A stretch of 64,000 nucleotides of DNA from JAWKOK01 sp963765875 (lineage in GTDB: Bacteria > Chloroflexota > Anaerolineae > Caldilineales > Caldilineaceae), in the NCBI GenBank assembly GCA_963765875.1, contig CAVXYK010000015.1, positions 62,001-126,000 of the forward strand, given 5' to 3'. Each line of letters starts with the position of its first letter. Positions within the stretch are counted from its first letter, which is position 1. The position numbers and the translations under genes are program-made. The notes beneath the pieces were generated by a model. The model had not been told where the DNA came from. It did no database searches and worked only from the letters and a program-made list of their open reading frames with translations. This document shows positions 44,414 to 53,092 of the stretch, piece after piece.

Positions 44414-45241
44414 CTACATCGCAAGCAGATTTTCTATGCGGGTAATGTCCTTGCGGACGTTGGCTTGCCAGTCGGTTGCGTCCGCAATGCTGTGATAGTT
44501 GTTTTCCAGAATAAACCATCCCGCATAGTTCTGTTCGACAAAGACAGCCATCGTCTGCGCAAAATCGCTGTCACCGTCACCAAGAAGGGCCGAAGAGAGC
44601 TTGTCGCCATGGCCATCTTTGGTATGTGCTGCGCTGTAGAGATGCGCATACTCGCTCTGCAATATTTCGCGCGCGTTCTGCCGCTCCATGGCCCATGGGT
44701 TCTGGGTGTCGAAGAAGACTTTCAGGTTCTGGCGGTCTACCAGGGCGATAAGTTTGAGGCAGTCTTCAACGGTGAGGGCGTTTTCCGTACACACAACGAT
44801 GCCATGCGCTTCGGCCAAGTCGCAGACTTCCTGGAGGCATTCTGCAGTTGTTGCCAACTCCTGATCTGTACCGATGGCGCCGTCGAAGAAACTGGGAAGC
44901 TGAAGCGCAGGTATTTCCATGGCACTTGCGATTGCTACCCCATCAGCGAGAATGGCTCTAACCGTCGCCATCTTGTCCGCTTTGGACATGCCATCCCCAC
45001 ACAGCGCATTCACGCCGAGTGCCGGAATTTGAAGCGCTGTCCCGGCAATAGCGTCGAGCCATCGTTGCTGCAACTCATGGTTAGACAGTGTGAGATGCGT
45101 TCCGTCCCAATTACCCGCGTCCAATTCGATTCCATCCAGACCCAGCTCGCTCAAAATCTGGGTGGCGGCGCCCGGTTCCAGCTCTGGCATGGACCATTGG
45201 CAAATGCCGAATAGAATTTCCGTCCGATCTTCAATGCCCAT
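44414..45241 (-). CDS. Sugar phosphate isomerase/epimerase (xylose isomerase-like TIM barrel)
   Basis: 275 aa with AAGGAAA before the ATG. TIM-barrel signals: LGLDGIELDAGNW, PALGVNALCG, ALQLPSFFDGAI, IVVCTENALTVEDCLKL (metal Glu), KVFFDTQNPWAM, HLYSAAHTKDG (His) and WFILENNYHS (metal Glu). This is the AP-endonuclease-2/xylose isomerase-like superfamily; substrates are usually sugars or polyols. Transcribed with xth on the same strand after 64 bp. Confidence 0.88.
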   Translation of the reverse strand: MGIEDRTEILFGICQWSMPELEPGAATQILSELGLDGIELDAGNWDGTHLTLSNHELQQRWLDAIAGTALQIPALGVNALCGDGMSKADKMATVRAILADGVAIASAMEIPALQLPSFFDGAIGTDQELATTAECLQEVCDLAEAHGIVVCTENALTVEDCLKLIALVDRQNLKVFFDTQNPWAMERQNAREILQSEYAHLYSAAHTKDGHGDKLSSALLGDGDSDFAQTMAVFVEQNYAGWFILENNYHSIADATDWQANVRKDITRIENLLAM

Positions 45242-45386
45242 ATTCTTTTCCTTGGGTTACTTGGCGTGGGTAACAGCTCTCGTACTCACCTGCTTCGGGC
45301 GCACTATACGATGCTCTGGCTACTTGCAGTCAATGGCTCAAGTCCCCGATCGCTATCGGTCTATCCACTTCTGTACTCTTCTGTAC

Positions 45387-46277
45387 TCAAAGAGCACGAT
45401 AGGCATCTACTGCCTCGGACAGTCGCTCAAGTCCACGCAATGTTGTGGGGCTATGCGTGATGATGAGGTGACTGATGCCGGCCTGCTCATATTTCTGAAA
45501 CGTCCGGGCCAATTCGATTGACGTTCCGGTCAAAGGATTCTCAATCATCGGTTTGGAGTCTCCGAGATCGGGGAAGTGGACCTCGATCCCTGCAGTGATT
45601 GCCAACGTCGATGGGTCACGGCCCACATCGGTGCAGGCAGCGTGGATGCGGGTCAGCCGCTCGTCGAGCGCAGCCGGATCGCCCAGCCAGACCGTGTTCC
45701 ACATATCCGCATAACGGGCAACGAGGCGCAACATGCGCGGCTTGCCCGCCCCAATCAGGAGTGGAATGCCTTCGGGCCGCGGCCCGGGTGGCGCAATCAC
45801 ACAGTTTCTGGCCTGATAGTGCTCGCCTTCGAAGTCGATTGTCTCGCCATTCAAGAGTGGCCTGACTATCTGCAACGCCTCTTCGAAGCGGTCAACACGG
45901 CGTTCAAAGGAGTAGCCAAAAGCGTCGAACTCGGGCTCATGCCAGCCCGCGCCCAGGCCCAGAATCAGCCGTCCACCGCTGACTTCGTCCAATGTGTGGG
46001 CCATCTTAGCAAGCAGCGCCGGGTTGCGGAATGGTGAACAGAGGACCAACGTGCCCAGTTCAACGCGAGTTGTCGCTTCGGCCAGCGCGGAGAGCAGGGT
46101 CCAACACTCCCAAATGCCCACGGTCTCTTCAGGATCGAAGCGGAAGAGTAGATGGTCGAACAGCCAGATGGAGTCAAAGCCGACCGACTCTGCCATGCGT
46201 GCCTTCTCGCGTATATCGGGGTAGTGCGGAACGCCCTCATCGTTTTGATTGTTGTTGATAGCCACACCGATCTTCAT
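45387..46277 (-). CDS. LLM class (F420-type) flavin-dependent oxidoreductase
   Basis: 296 aa from ATG 46277. Bacterial luciferase-like barrel: ARMAESVGFDSIWLFDHLLF, ATTRVELGTLVLCSPFRNPALLAKMAHTLDEVS, GGRLILGLGAGWHEPEFDAFG, then GIPLLIGAGKPRMLRLVARYADMWN and SHLIITHSP at the C-terminus. The pattern LILGLGAGWHEPEF with the short C-terminal barrel matches the actinobacterial/Chloroflexota group predicted to use coenzyme F420 rather than FMN. Substrate unknown. Confidence 0.92.
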   Translation of the reverse strand: MKIGVAINNNQNDEGVPHYPDIREKARMAESVGFDSIWLFDHLLFRFDPEETVGIWECWTLLSALAEATTRVELGTLVLCSPFRNPALLAKMAHTLDEVSGGRLILGLGAGWHEPEFDAFGYSFERRVDRFEEALQIVRPLLNGETIDFEGEHYQARNCVIAPPGPRPEGIPLLIGAGKPRMLRLVARYADMWNTVWLGDPAALDERLTRIHAACTDVGRDPSTLAITAGIEVHFPDLGDSKPMIENPLTGTSIELARTFQKYEQAGISHLIITHSPTTLRGLERLSEAVDAYRAL

Positions 46278-46466
46278 AGTTCCGCCTCCCTCGATCCACA
46301 TACAGTTCCTGAGTTCAAACGCATCGTTGTTGCACAGACGCCAAATAGGGTGCTGCGAGACACAAACCTACAAAGGCGATCTCGAATATATTGTGATCCA
46401 CGAAGTCGCACAAAGAGACACGAAGCAATGCGCCCATCGTGAGAATTCGTGTCTCTTCGTGGATAG

Positions 46467-47445
46467 CTATTTTTCGAAATTGGCCTCACCCAAGAATCGA
46501 CTACGTCTCTCCTGGGCGTATACAGCGTAGGTTTCCGACTTCTCCAACCGTGCCAAGAGCGCTTCATCCTCTTCGTTCCAGGCCAGATCATCCAGAATGG
46601 CCAGGTTGTTGAGGAGCATCTCGCGGCTATGCACGCCGGTCGCTACGGTGGTGACGCCCGGTTGGGCCAGGTTCCACTTCAACGCCATCCGCGCCAACTG
46701 ATCGCGGTCAGTCAGGCCGACGTCATCACCCATAGCGAAGAGTGCGCCTTTCATAAAGGCCTCGCGGCTGTTCACGCCGAGGCCCCGCTCGACCGCGGCC
46801 GGGATCACACGCTGCAAAGCAGCATTGTCGGCGAAGTTGAAGTTGATGAAGAGTGAGTCGAAGATGCCCGATTCGATCTCGGTCAGATAGGTCGCCTGAC
46901 CAGAGAAGGTATCGGCGCTGGCGAAGCGGATCAGCCCTTCCCGCTTCAGTTCGCTGACGTTGTGACCGATCTTGGCCAGGTAGTCCGGGTCATTGTCCAG
47001 GGCCGACTGCATAAAGGCGATATTGAGGAGGTCGAGCCGATCTCTTTGCAGCAGCTTGAGTCCCCGCTGCACCTCGGCCTTGAGCAAGGCGTAGTCGGCC
47101 ATCTGCCGGTTGTGCTCATCGTAGGTGTAGACCATGCCCTCGGGTCGAGTCTGGATGAAGATCTCATGCGGCGGCGGCAGTTCTTTCAAATTGCGCCCCA
47201 GGGCTTCCTTTTCCGAGTCCACGGTGACGTCGAAGAAATTGATGCCCTGATCGTAGGCCAGCTTGATGATCTTCCTTCCGTCGTGGGCCGCCAAAGCCGG
47301 GATAGATCTGTCCCGGGATGACGGCCAGATGCGCGTCCACAGGCTCGTTGAAGCCGCGTGATTTTCCGTTGGGCAGATATTCATGCCCACCTAACCCGAT
47401 GACTGAAAGTTCGACGCCCGTATCGCCAAGTCTCCGGTAACGCAT
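46467..47445 (-). pseudogene. Aldo/keto reductase-like gene with a frameshift
   Basis: From ATG 47445 the N-terminus reads MRYRRLGDTGVELSVIGLGG and continues to IYPGFGG, then leaves frame at 47285-47287, where a CCC run has one extra C. In the next frame it goes on HDGRKIIKLAYDQGINFFDVT, LGRNLKELPPPHEIFIQTRP, RDRLDLLNIAF, GLIRFASADTFSG and MALKWNLAQPGVTTVATG to the stop at 46467. Joined, it is a normal-length member (about 325 aa). The Tyr of the tetrad appears replaced (FFDVTVDSE), so it may be a non-typical AKR. Sequencing error or recent pseudogene. Confidence 0.82.
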
Positions 47446-47685
47446 TGTTTTTCCTTTCAATGGATTTCTCTTGGGCTGGTCTCGCTATCCTATTCGTGAC
47501 CGTGATACCGGCCTCTTCTCAGATATCGTCCTCTTGCCACTGAGGCCACGCGTGTGGGTTTAACCAATTGTGCGATCAACGATCGTGCATCGTGGGGGCG
47601 GGGCTTGCCCCAGTCCGTTTGCCACCGTCCGCTCGCCACAGTGGGCGACCCCAAGGGTAGCCCATACGAAATCACGGTACATGAG

Positions 47686-47807
47686 TGACTCTGCTGCAAG
47701 AAGTCTTTTTTGACACGAATGGTCACGAATTTACACGAATTATGTCGTCACCCCAGAGAGAACATTCGTGTAAATTCGTGTCAGGATCCCTTTTTGCAGT
47801 GGACTCA
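47686..47807. repeat. TIR hairpin element, copy C1 (ACACGAAT type interior)
   Basis: TGACTCTGCTGCAAGAAG at the left and TTTTTGCAGTGGACTCA at the right. The interior is a hairpin of CACGAATTTACACGAAT against ATTCGTGTAAATTCGTG around GTCGTCACCCCAGAGAG. The same interior is nested at 51323-51455. Confidence 0.88.
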
Positions 47808-47811
47808 TGAG

Positions 47812-47945
47812 TGACTCTGCTGCAAAAACAAAAATCAGCCGCAGATGGGCGCAAGAAACGCAGATGAAAAGAGCTTTTTCTCTGTGAACTCTGTGCCTCC
47901 TTCGTGCCTCCGTGGTGAAATGAACCCCTTTTTGCAGCAAAGTCA
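47812..47945. repeat. TIR hairpin element, copy C2 (CACAGAG/CTCTGTG type interior)
   Basis: TGACTCTGCTGCAAAAACA to CTTTTTGCAGCAAAGTCA, directly after copy C1. TGAG precedes copy C1, lies between the two copies and follows copy C2, so it may be a target-site duplication. Confidence 0.85.
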
Positions 47946-47986
47946 TGAGTGGGAAATTGAAACTACAGAATGATGAACGTCCGGCG

Positions 47987-49084
47987 CTAGGAGCCGTCAG
48001 ATGCTTCAGGCCGGTCGACCACGAGCACATTAGACGCCAACTCATCCGAGAGGCGTTGTTCAAGCCCGTCTTCCTCGGAGCGCAGTCGTCTCAACGCAGA
48101 GGGCTTGGATCCCTTGCGCAGCTTGCCCAGATTGCAGACCGGTTCGCCCGGGCTGACAGCGGGCAGGCTGGTCATGCCGATCACGACGGCGTCAAACGGG
48201 GCATAGAGCACGCTGCGTTCCTCGCCGAGCAACGTTGTGTTGGTTGCCACCGGCTGGTCCTTCTCAATAATATCGCCCGGTTTGATGTGGAATCGCATGA
48301 ATCCGCCCCGCTCGGCCCGGATCCATTTCGATTTCTTGACGACGATCTGAAATGCCGGCTTCTCTGCCGGACCATCGAGCATATGCAGCGAGCGCAGAAC
48401 GTTTCTAATGCCGCGTGTGGCGGATTCGACGATGGCCGGCTCCACCTTCCAGACTTCGCCGCCCTCCATGATGATGGTCGGGCAGCCTGCTTTGCACGCT
48501 TCCCGCCGCAGCGTTCCGGCCGAGCCTTTGCGGTCCATGATAATCTCTGCGCCAAATGCTTCGGCCAGCCGCCGAACCAATGGATCGGCCAGATCTCCCC
48601 GGACATTGGGGTAATTCGTACGACGGACCGATGCCGTGTGCAGATCGATGCCGTAGTCGGCCCTGGCGACGATTTCATCAAAGATGACACGCGCCATGCG
48701 ACTTGCCAGGCTGCCGCCGGTCGAACCCGGAAAGGAGCGGTTCAGATCGCGACGATCCGGCAGATAACGAGAATGGCGATCGAAGGCGAGGAGATTCAAT
48801 ACGGGTACGAGGATGACAGATCCGCGTAGCAAGTTGAAATCTGTGTCGCGGATGAGCTGGCGAACAGCGCCTGTGCCATTAATCTCATCGCCATGCAGGG
48901 CGGCCGTGATGAAGACGACCGGGCCATCTTCCACGGCACGGCGAATGCAGATCGGGATGCGCACCGTCATGCTGCTGTAGCTCTCGCTCACGTTGAGCAT
49001 CACATTGTGTGACTCGCCGGCGCGGATCTCTTCACCAAACCAGTCGTCAATCGGCTTGCGGGTACGGGTTTCACTTACTGTCAT
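47987..49084 (-). CDS. Succinylglutamate desuccinylase/aspartoacylase family hydrolase
   Basis: 365 aa (GAAGGACAG before ATG). Zinc carboxypeptidase-like motifs of the M14 AspA/AstE group: ITAALHGDEINGTGAVR (His and Glu ligands), PDRRDLNRSFPGS (Arg-Asn substrate pocket), YGIDLHTASVRRTNYP (third ligand His) and the catalytic Glu in MEGGEVWKVE. The C-terminus has the biotinyl-lipoyl-like strand-rich tail RAERGGFMRFHIKPGDIIEKDQ. It should cleave an N-acyl or isopeptide-type amide. It is the last gene of a cluster with a RimK ligase and a retropepsin-like protease. Confidence 0.92.
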   Translation of the reverse strand: MTVSETRTRKPIDDWFGEEIRAGESHNVMLNVSESYSSMTVRIPICIRRAVEDGPVVFITAALHGDEINGTGAVRQLIRDTDFNLLRGSVILVPVLNLLAFDRHSRYLPDRRDLNRSFPGSTGGSLASRMARVIFDEIVARADYGIDLHTASVRRTNYPNVRGDLADPLVRRLAEAFGAEIIMDRKGSAGTLRREACKAGCPTIIMEGGEVWKVEPAIVESATRGIRNVLRSLHMLDGPAEKPAFQIVVKKSKWIRAERGGFMRFHIKPGDIIEKDQPVATNTTLLGEERSVLYAPFDAVVIGMTSLPAVSPGEPVCNLGKLRKGSKPSALRRLRSEEDGLEQRLSDELASNVLVVDRPEASDGS

Positions 49085-49138
49085 TTCTGTCCTTCACTGT
49101 CGGCATTAAGCCGATCCAATACGCTGGAAACACTGTTT

Positions 49139-50350
49139 CTACGATTCTTTCAGAACCTCATCCGCCACCGGCAGATCAGGCAAGTTTCGAACATTTGGGC
49201 GTCGCCTGCGTCTCGTTTTCGCCGGGATCAAATCGCGCATCAGATCCAACTTGCCGAAGCAGAGCAGCCGATCGTTGGCTTCAAGCACCCGCTGTGCACG
49301 CGGGTTCGGAATGACGGTCGTGCCTCGATAGAGCGTCAGCACATTGATGTCTTTCTCACGCAGCCCGGATTCGCTGATCGATTGGCCAACGAATTGCGAG
49401 CCCTCGGGAACGTAGATTTCCGCAACACCGTAGCCGCGACTCACAGTCAGTCGTTGGCGAAGATCGATCTCCGGGAAATCCACCTGTGCCGAGATATAGT
49501 CAATGATCGAGCCGGCAATATCGAGCTGGGTACAGCCTTCGATCCCTTCCAGGCCCGGTGACGAATTGACCTCCACAACCTGTGGCCCATCTCTGCCTTC
49601 AAGCAGGTCGACGCCGGCGACCCGAAGGCCCATGATCTGAGCCGCGCGCACGGCCGTCTCCCGATAGTCATCGCTGAGGTTGACCGGCTCAGTCAGGCCG
49701 CCGCGATGGACGTTGCTGCGGAATTCCTGTCCCTGGGCCACACGACGCATGGAGCCGACCACTTGATCGCCGACTACAAAGGCACGAATGTCACGGCCTT
49801 TGCTTTCGGCCACGAACTTCTGAATCAGCACACTCTGCTTCTGGCTCTGCAACAGCTCGATGATGGCCTCGGCAGACTTGACGGTCTCGGCCAGCAATAC
49901 GCCGATCCCCTGTGTGCCCTCCAGCAGTTTGATGATCACAGGCGCGCCGCCGACGCGCTCGATGGCGGGCAGCACATCTCGCTTGTCACGAACAAAGGTC
50001 GTCTGCGGGATGCCGATGTGGTGCCGGCTGAGAATTTGCAAACTGCGTAGCTTATCGCGTGAGTTGCTGATGCTGGCCGACGAATTGGCACAGAAAACAT
50101 CCATCTGCTCAAACTGACGCACGACGGCCGTGCCATAGTAGGTGATCGAGGCGCCGATCCTCGGCAGCACGGCGTCGTAGTGCGAGAGCTGCTTCTGGCG
50201 GAAGTAGAGATCTGGCGCGCCTTCTTCGAGGTCAATGGCAAACTTGAGCGTATTTAGGACCCTGATCACGTGGCCGCGCTGTTCCGCGGCCTCGCGTAGT
50301 CGGCGTGTGCTGTAGGACTTCGGGCTGCAAGAGAGTATTGCGAGTTTCAT
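49139..50350 (-). CDS. RimK-type ATP-grasp ligase with C-terminal TrkA-C domain
   Basis: 403 aa from ATG 50350. Residues 1-300 are a RimK-like glutamate ligase: LAILSCSPKSYSTRRL, DAVLPRIGASITYYG, the ATP-grasp motifs PVIIKLLEGTQGIGV and VLIQKFV, then DIRAFVVGDQVVGSM and VVEVNSSPGLEGIEG (metal ligands). From about residue 315 an RCK C-terminal (TrkA-C) domain follows, GVAEIYVPEGSQFVGQSISE to RLLCFGKLDLMRDL, then a short basic tail. The fusion suggests that ligase activity is tied to a ligand sensed by the TrkA-C part. 54 bp upstream of the hydrolase. Confidence 0.9.
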   Translation of the reverse strand: MKLAILSCSPKSYSTRRLREAAEQRGHVIRVLNTLKFAIDLEEGAPDLYFRQKQLSHYDAVLPRIGASITYYGTAVVRQFEQMDVFCANSSASISNSRDKLRSLQILSRHHIGIPQTTFVRDKRDVLPAIERVGGAPVIIKLLEGTQGIGVLLAETVKSAEAIIELLQSQKQSVLIQKFVAESKGRDIRAFVVGDQVVGSMRRVAQGQEFRSNVHRGGLTEPVNLSDDYRETAVRAAQIMGLRVAGVDLLEGRDGPQVVEVNSSPGLEGIEGCTQLDIAGSIIDYISAQVDFPEIDLRQRLTVSRGYGVAEIYVPEGSQFVGQSISESGLREKDINVLTLYRGTTVIPNPRAQRVLEANDRLLCFGKLDLMRDLIPAKTRRRRRPNVRNLPDLPVADEVLKES

Positions 50351-50391
50351 CAACGTTCCTTTCTGGATCGAAATTTCACGAAGTGACCAAG

Positions 50392-50521
50392 GAAGCTGTT
50401 TGAAAAGGTGAGGATGCACTTCAGCATTCCGGGATTGAGGCTATATATGACCTCAAAACGGAGCTCTGAGTGGCTCAATCCCTGAATGCCGGCGTAGAAT
50501 ACGGGCTTTTCAAACAGTTTC
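50392..50521. repeat. 130-bp palindromic element between protease and ligase genes
   Basis: GAAGCTGTTTGAAAAG (50392-50407) against CTTTTCAAACAGTTTC (50506-50521), and GCATTCCGGGATTGAG (50424-50439) against CTCAATCCCTGAATGC (50474-50489), with a small GAGG-CTATATATGA-CCTC hairpin at the centre. It ends exactly at the protease stop codon. Confidence 0.8.
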
Positions 50522-50997
50522 TAAGGTTTCTTAACCGGTCTCTTTTTCCTGCGTTTTGGCCGACCGCCATAATAGGACTTGCCCGCATCGACCAGGAATC
50601 GTTGACGAAACGCCTCGCGGCCAAGCAACATGCGAAACCCCATCTGATCGCGATTGGCAAGCGTCAATTCGATGGGCCATGTGATGCCGAGCAGCCGGAC
50701 GTTGGTAATGATAACCGGGCGCACTGTAGCCTTTCCGCTGGAACTACGCACGGATCTGAAGGCAAAGACCGGCGCCTCGGCAGCAATCGTACGGTCATCT
50801 CTGCGTTGAACCGGGTGAATCTGAAATCGCACCCAGGTCACGCCGTCTCGCTTGAACTGTCTTAGATCGAAGGCGTGCAGCGACGAGGAACGGGCGCCCG
50901 TATCGACTTTGGCCTTGATCGCCTTGATCCCTAAGTCTGGGAGGCCGACCCATTCTCGCCAGCCAATTGTCGGCAAAGTGGTTGTTCGTTGGAGCAT
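50521..50997 (-). CDS. Retropepsin-like aspartic protease (ATP-dependent zinc protease/RimB-like family)
   Basis: 158 aa. IGWREWVGLPDLGIKAIKAK precedes the single-lobe aspartic motif VDTGARSSSLHAF; a second lobe strand (LLGITWPIELTLANR) and MGFRMLLGREAFRQRFLVD complete the fold, followed by a very basic tail KRRKKRP. This family is regularly encoded beside RimK ligases and is proposed to trim tails that RimK adds. First gene of the three-gene cluster here. A small upstream frame is not evident. Confidence 0.9.
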   Translation of the reverse strand: MLQRTTTLPTIGWREWVGLPDLGIKAIKAKVDTGARSSSLHAFDLRQFKRDGVTWVRFQIHPVQRRDDRTIAAEAPVFAFRSVRSSSGKATVRPVIITNVRLLGITWPIELTLANRDQMGFRMLLGREAFRQRFLVDAGKSYYGGRPKRRKKRPVKKP

Positions 50998-51227
50998 TAT
51001 TTCGGTGTTTCTTTCAAGAAATGGTTGAACTCCAATAAATCGAGTCCAACCTGAAGAGTCAAACTTCTAGAGGCACAATTACTTCGGCTGAATTATCAAT
51101 TGCATTGTGGAAACAGTCAAAAAGCTGAGCGCTCGCCGGAATCAACCTGCCGGAATCGATTCACAGGATTGCTCGAAGAGGGGACGAACGGGTGCATCCT
51201 CTAGGAGTCTGTCGGAGTGACACCCGA

Positions 51228-51559
51228 TGACTCTGCTGCAAAAAGGTCTTTTTCACCACGGAGCCACGAAGAGGGCACAGAGGTTCACAGAGGAAAATCC
51301 TCTGATAATCTGTGTCCATCTGTGACTCTACTGCAAAAAGCCTTTTCTTAACACGAATGGTCACGAATTTACACGAATTATGTCGTCACCCCAGAGAGAA
51401 CATTCGTGATAATTCGTGTAAATTCGTGTCAGGATCCCTTTTTGCAGTGGAGCCATAGATGGTTCTCGGATTTCCAGAGTAATCCAATCATTATCAGCGT
51501 CCTATCCTTTTCCCATCTGTGTGAATCTGCGGCGAAAAAGGCTTTTTGCATTGGACTCA
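51228..51559. repeat. TIR hairpin element interrupted by a second copy (outer copy D)
   Basis: The left end TGACTCTGCTGCAAAAAGG and the right end GGCTTTTTGCATTGGACTCA belong to one element with CACAGAG/ATCTGTG words. It is split at about 51322 by the 133-bp copy at 51323-51455. It shows that these elements insert into each other. Confidence 0.78.
51323..51455. repeat. Inner TIR element nested in copy D
   Basis: TGACTCTACTGCAAAAAGCC to TTTTTGCAGTGGAGCCA. The interior is nearly identical to copy C1 at 47686-47807 apart from about 11 extra bases in the right arm (ATTCGTGATAATTCGTGTAA). Confidence 0.85.
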
Positions 51560-51701
51560 CCCGATTGAACGCGGATGACGCGGATAAACAGATGTGGGCA
51601 GAGCGTTTCCTCTGTGGACTCTGTGCCTGCTCCGTGGCTCTGTGGTGAACCGGCCCTTTTGGTAGATGCTTAATCGGTACGCCTATGCGAACGAGGCCAA
51701 A

Positions 51702-52568
51702 CTACCGGGCCAATGCCTCGGCATGAAAACGCAGATGATCATCGATGAACGTGGCAATGAAGAAGTAGCTGTGGTCATAGCCCTCTTGCATGCGCAAATC
51801 GATGGGATAGCCGGCATCTGCTGCCGCCCTGACCAGATGATCCGGTTTCAGCTGCTCTGCGAGAAAGTCATCGCTGTCACCCTGATCGATCAGAATCGCC
51901 ACTTGATCTTCAGTCGAGGCCGTTCGGATCAAGGCACAACTGTCGTAAGCGCGCCAGCTTTCCCGGTCCGTGCCCAGGTAGGCCGTCAGCGCCTTTTCTC
52001 CCCAGGGGCATTGCATGGGGTTGGTGATGGGGCTGAAGGCTGAGATCGCCCGGTAGCGATGGGAGTTTTTCAGACCGATGGACAAGGCCCCATGGCCGCC
52101 CATGGAATGACCGCTGATTGAGCGGACATCGGAGACGGGGAACGAGGTCTCGATCAGGTCGGGCAGTTCGTTGACGACGTAGTCGTACATGCGATAGTGG
52201 CGGTTCCATGGAGGCTGCGTGGCGTTGACGTAGAAACCTGCGCCTAAGCCCAGGTCATAGGCGCCCGATTCGTCATCGGGCACATCGTCGTTGGAACTAT
52301 CGGGGCCGCGCGGGCTGGTGTCGGGCACGACCAGGGCGATGCCCAGCTCTGCTGCCGCGCGTTGAGCACCGGCCTTCTGGACGAAATTCTCATCGGTGCA
52401 GGTCAGCCCGGAGAGCCAATAGAGCACGGGCACACGGACGCCCGACTCCACCTGCGGCGGCAGAAAGATAGAGAACGTCATGCTGCACTTGGTGCTGGCG
52501 GAGAGATGGCTGTAGCGTTGTTGCCAGCCGCCGAATAGTCTGTTTTGGCCGATCAATTCTAAACTCAT
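51702..52568 (-). CDS. frmB: S-formylglutathione hydrolase
   Basis: 288 aa from ATG 52568 (MSLELIGQNRLFGGWQQRY). Esterase-D fold: VLYWLSGLTCTDENFVQKAG (oxyanion), nucleophile GHSMGGHGALS, Asp in DQGDSDDFL and His in GYDHSYFFIATFIDDH. It hydrolyses S-formylglutathione to formate and glutathione, the second step after the class III ADH encoded upstream on the same strand. The two genes are separated by 520 bp that hold two repeat elements, so cotranscription is uncertain. Confidence 0.94.
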   Translation of the reverse strand: MSLELIGQNRLFGGWQQRYSHLSASTKCSMTFSIFLPPQVESGVRVPVLYWLSGLTCTDENFVQKAGAQRAAAELGIALVVPDTSPRGPDSSNDDVPDDESGAYDLGLGAGFYVNATQPPWNRHYRMYDYVVNELPDLIETSFPVSDVRSISGHSMGGHGALSIGLKNSHRYRAISAFSPITNPMQCPWGEKALTAYLGTDRESWRAYDSCALIRTASTEDQVAILIDQGDSDDFLAEQLKPDHLVRAAADAGYPIDLRMQEGYDHSYFFIATFIDDHLRFHAEALAR

Positions 52569-52737
52569 CACTTGGTCTCCGGGCAGTGGCCATAGATAGC
52601 CGAACATTTTGGGTCTTCCTGCTCACCACGTCTGGTGCGCCAATGGAACGAGTGAAAACGCGTAGGGGCATATGTACGGGCGGGAACCAATGTTCAATTT
52701 GTCCCGATCTACGCATCCGCCCGTTCATGTGCCCGTC

Positions 52738-52833
52738 TTAGGCCGCTGCAAGAAATTGAATCCCTGTTTGATGATGCTTGCGCAGCGGCTTGCATGCCGT
52801 CAAATAGGGATTTGATTTCTTTGAACGGCCTTA
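52738..52833. repeat. 96-bp inverted-repeat element, copy 3 of 3
   Basis: Identical to copy 1 (2506-2601) over nearly the whole length, except the last 20 bp (TTTCTTTGAACGGCCTTA instead of TTTCTTGCAGCGGCCTTA). It lies between frmA and frmB. Confidence 0.88.
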
Positions 52834-52977
52834 GCGCAGAGATCGTGGTTTCGACGGGCACGTGCCGGCTCGACGATGGATGGATTTCACCACCGGCCGA
52901 ATTGACTCCGCCGAGCCAACATGTGCCCCTTTTTTGAACTTGGCCTAAACTGAAAGCGCTATGAAAACATGATTTTT

Positions 52978-53063
52978 GTAGGTCCGACTTGCAGTCGGAC
53001 AAGGTTGATGACCTCTGGATCCGTCTGGTATGTGTACCTCGTCACGCTGCAAGCGTGACCTAC
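52978..53063. repeat. Pair of GTAGGTC-type hairpins (BIME-like), locus 2
   Basis: GTAGGTCCGACT-TGC-AGTCGGAC at one end and GTCACGCT-GCA-AGCGTGACCTAC at the other, facing each other about 45 bp apart, so GTAGGTC and GACCTAC are the outer ends. Same design as 37922-38022. It lies 30 bp beyond the frmA stop. Confidence 0.8.
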
Positions 53064-53092
53064 AAAACTCGTGATCCCGTTGTGCTTTCAGT

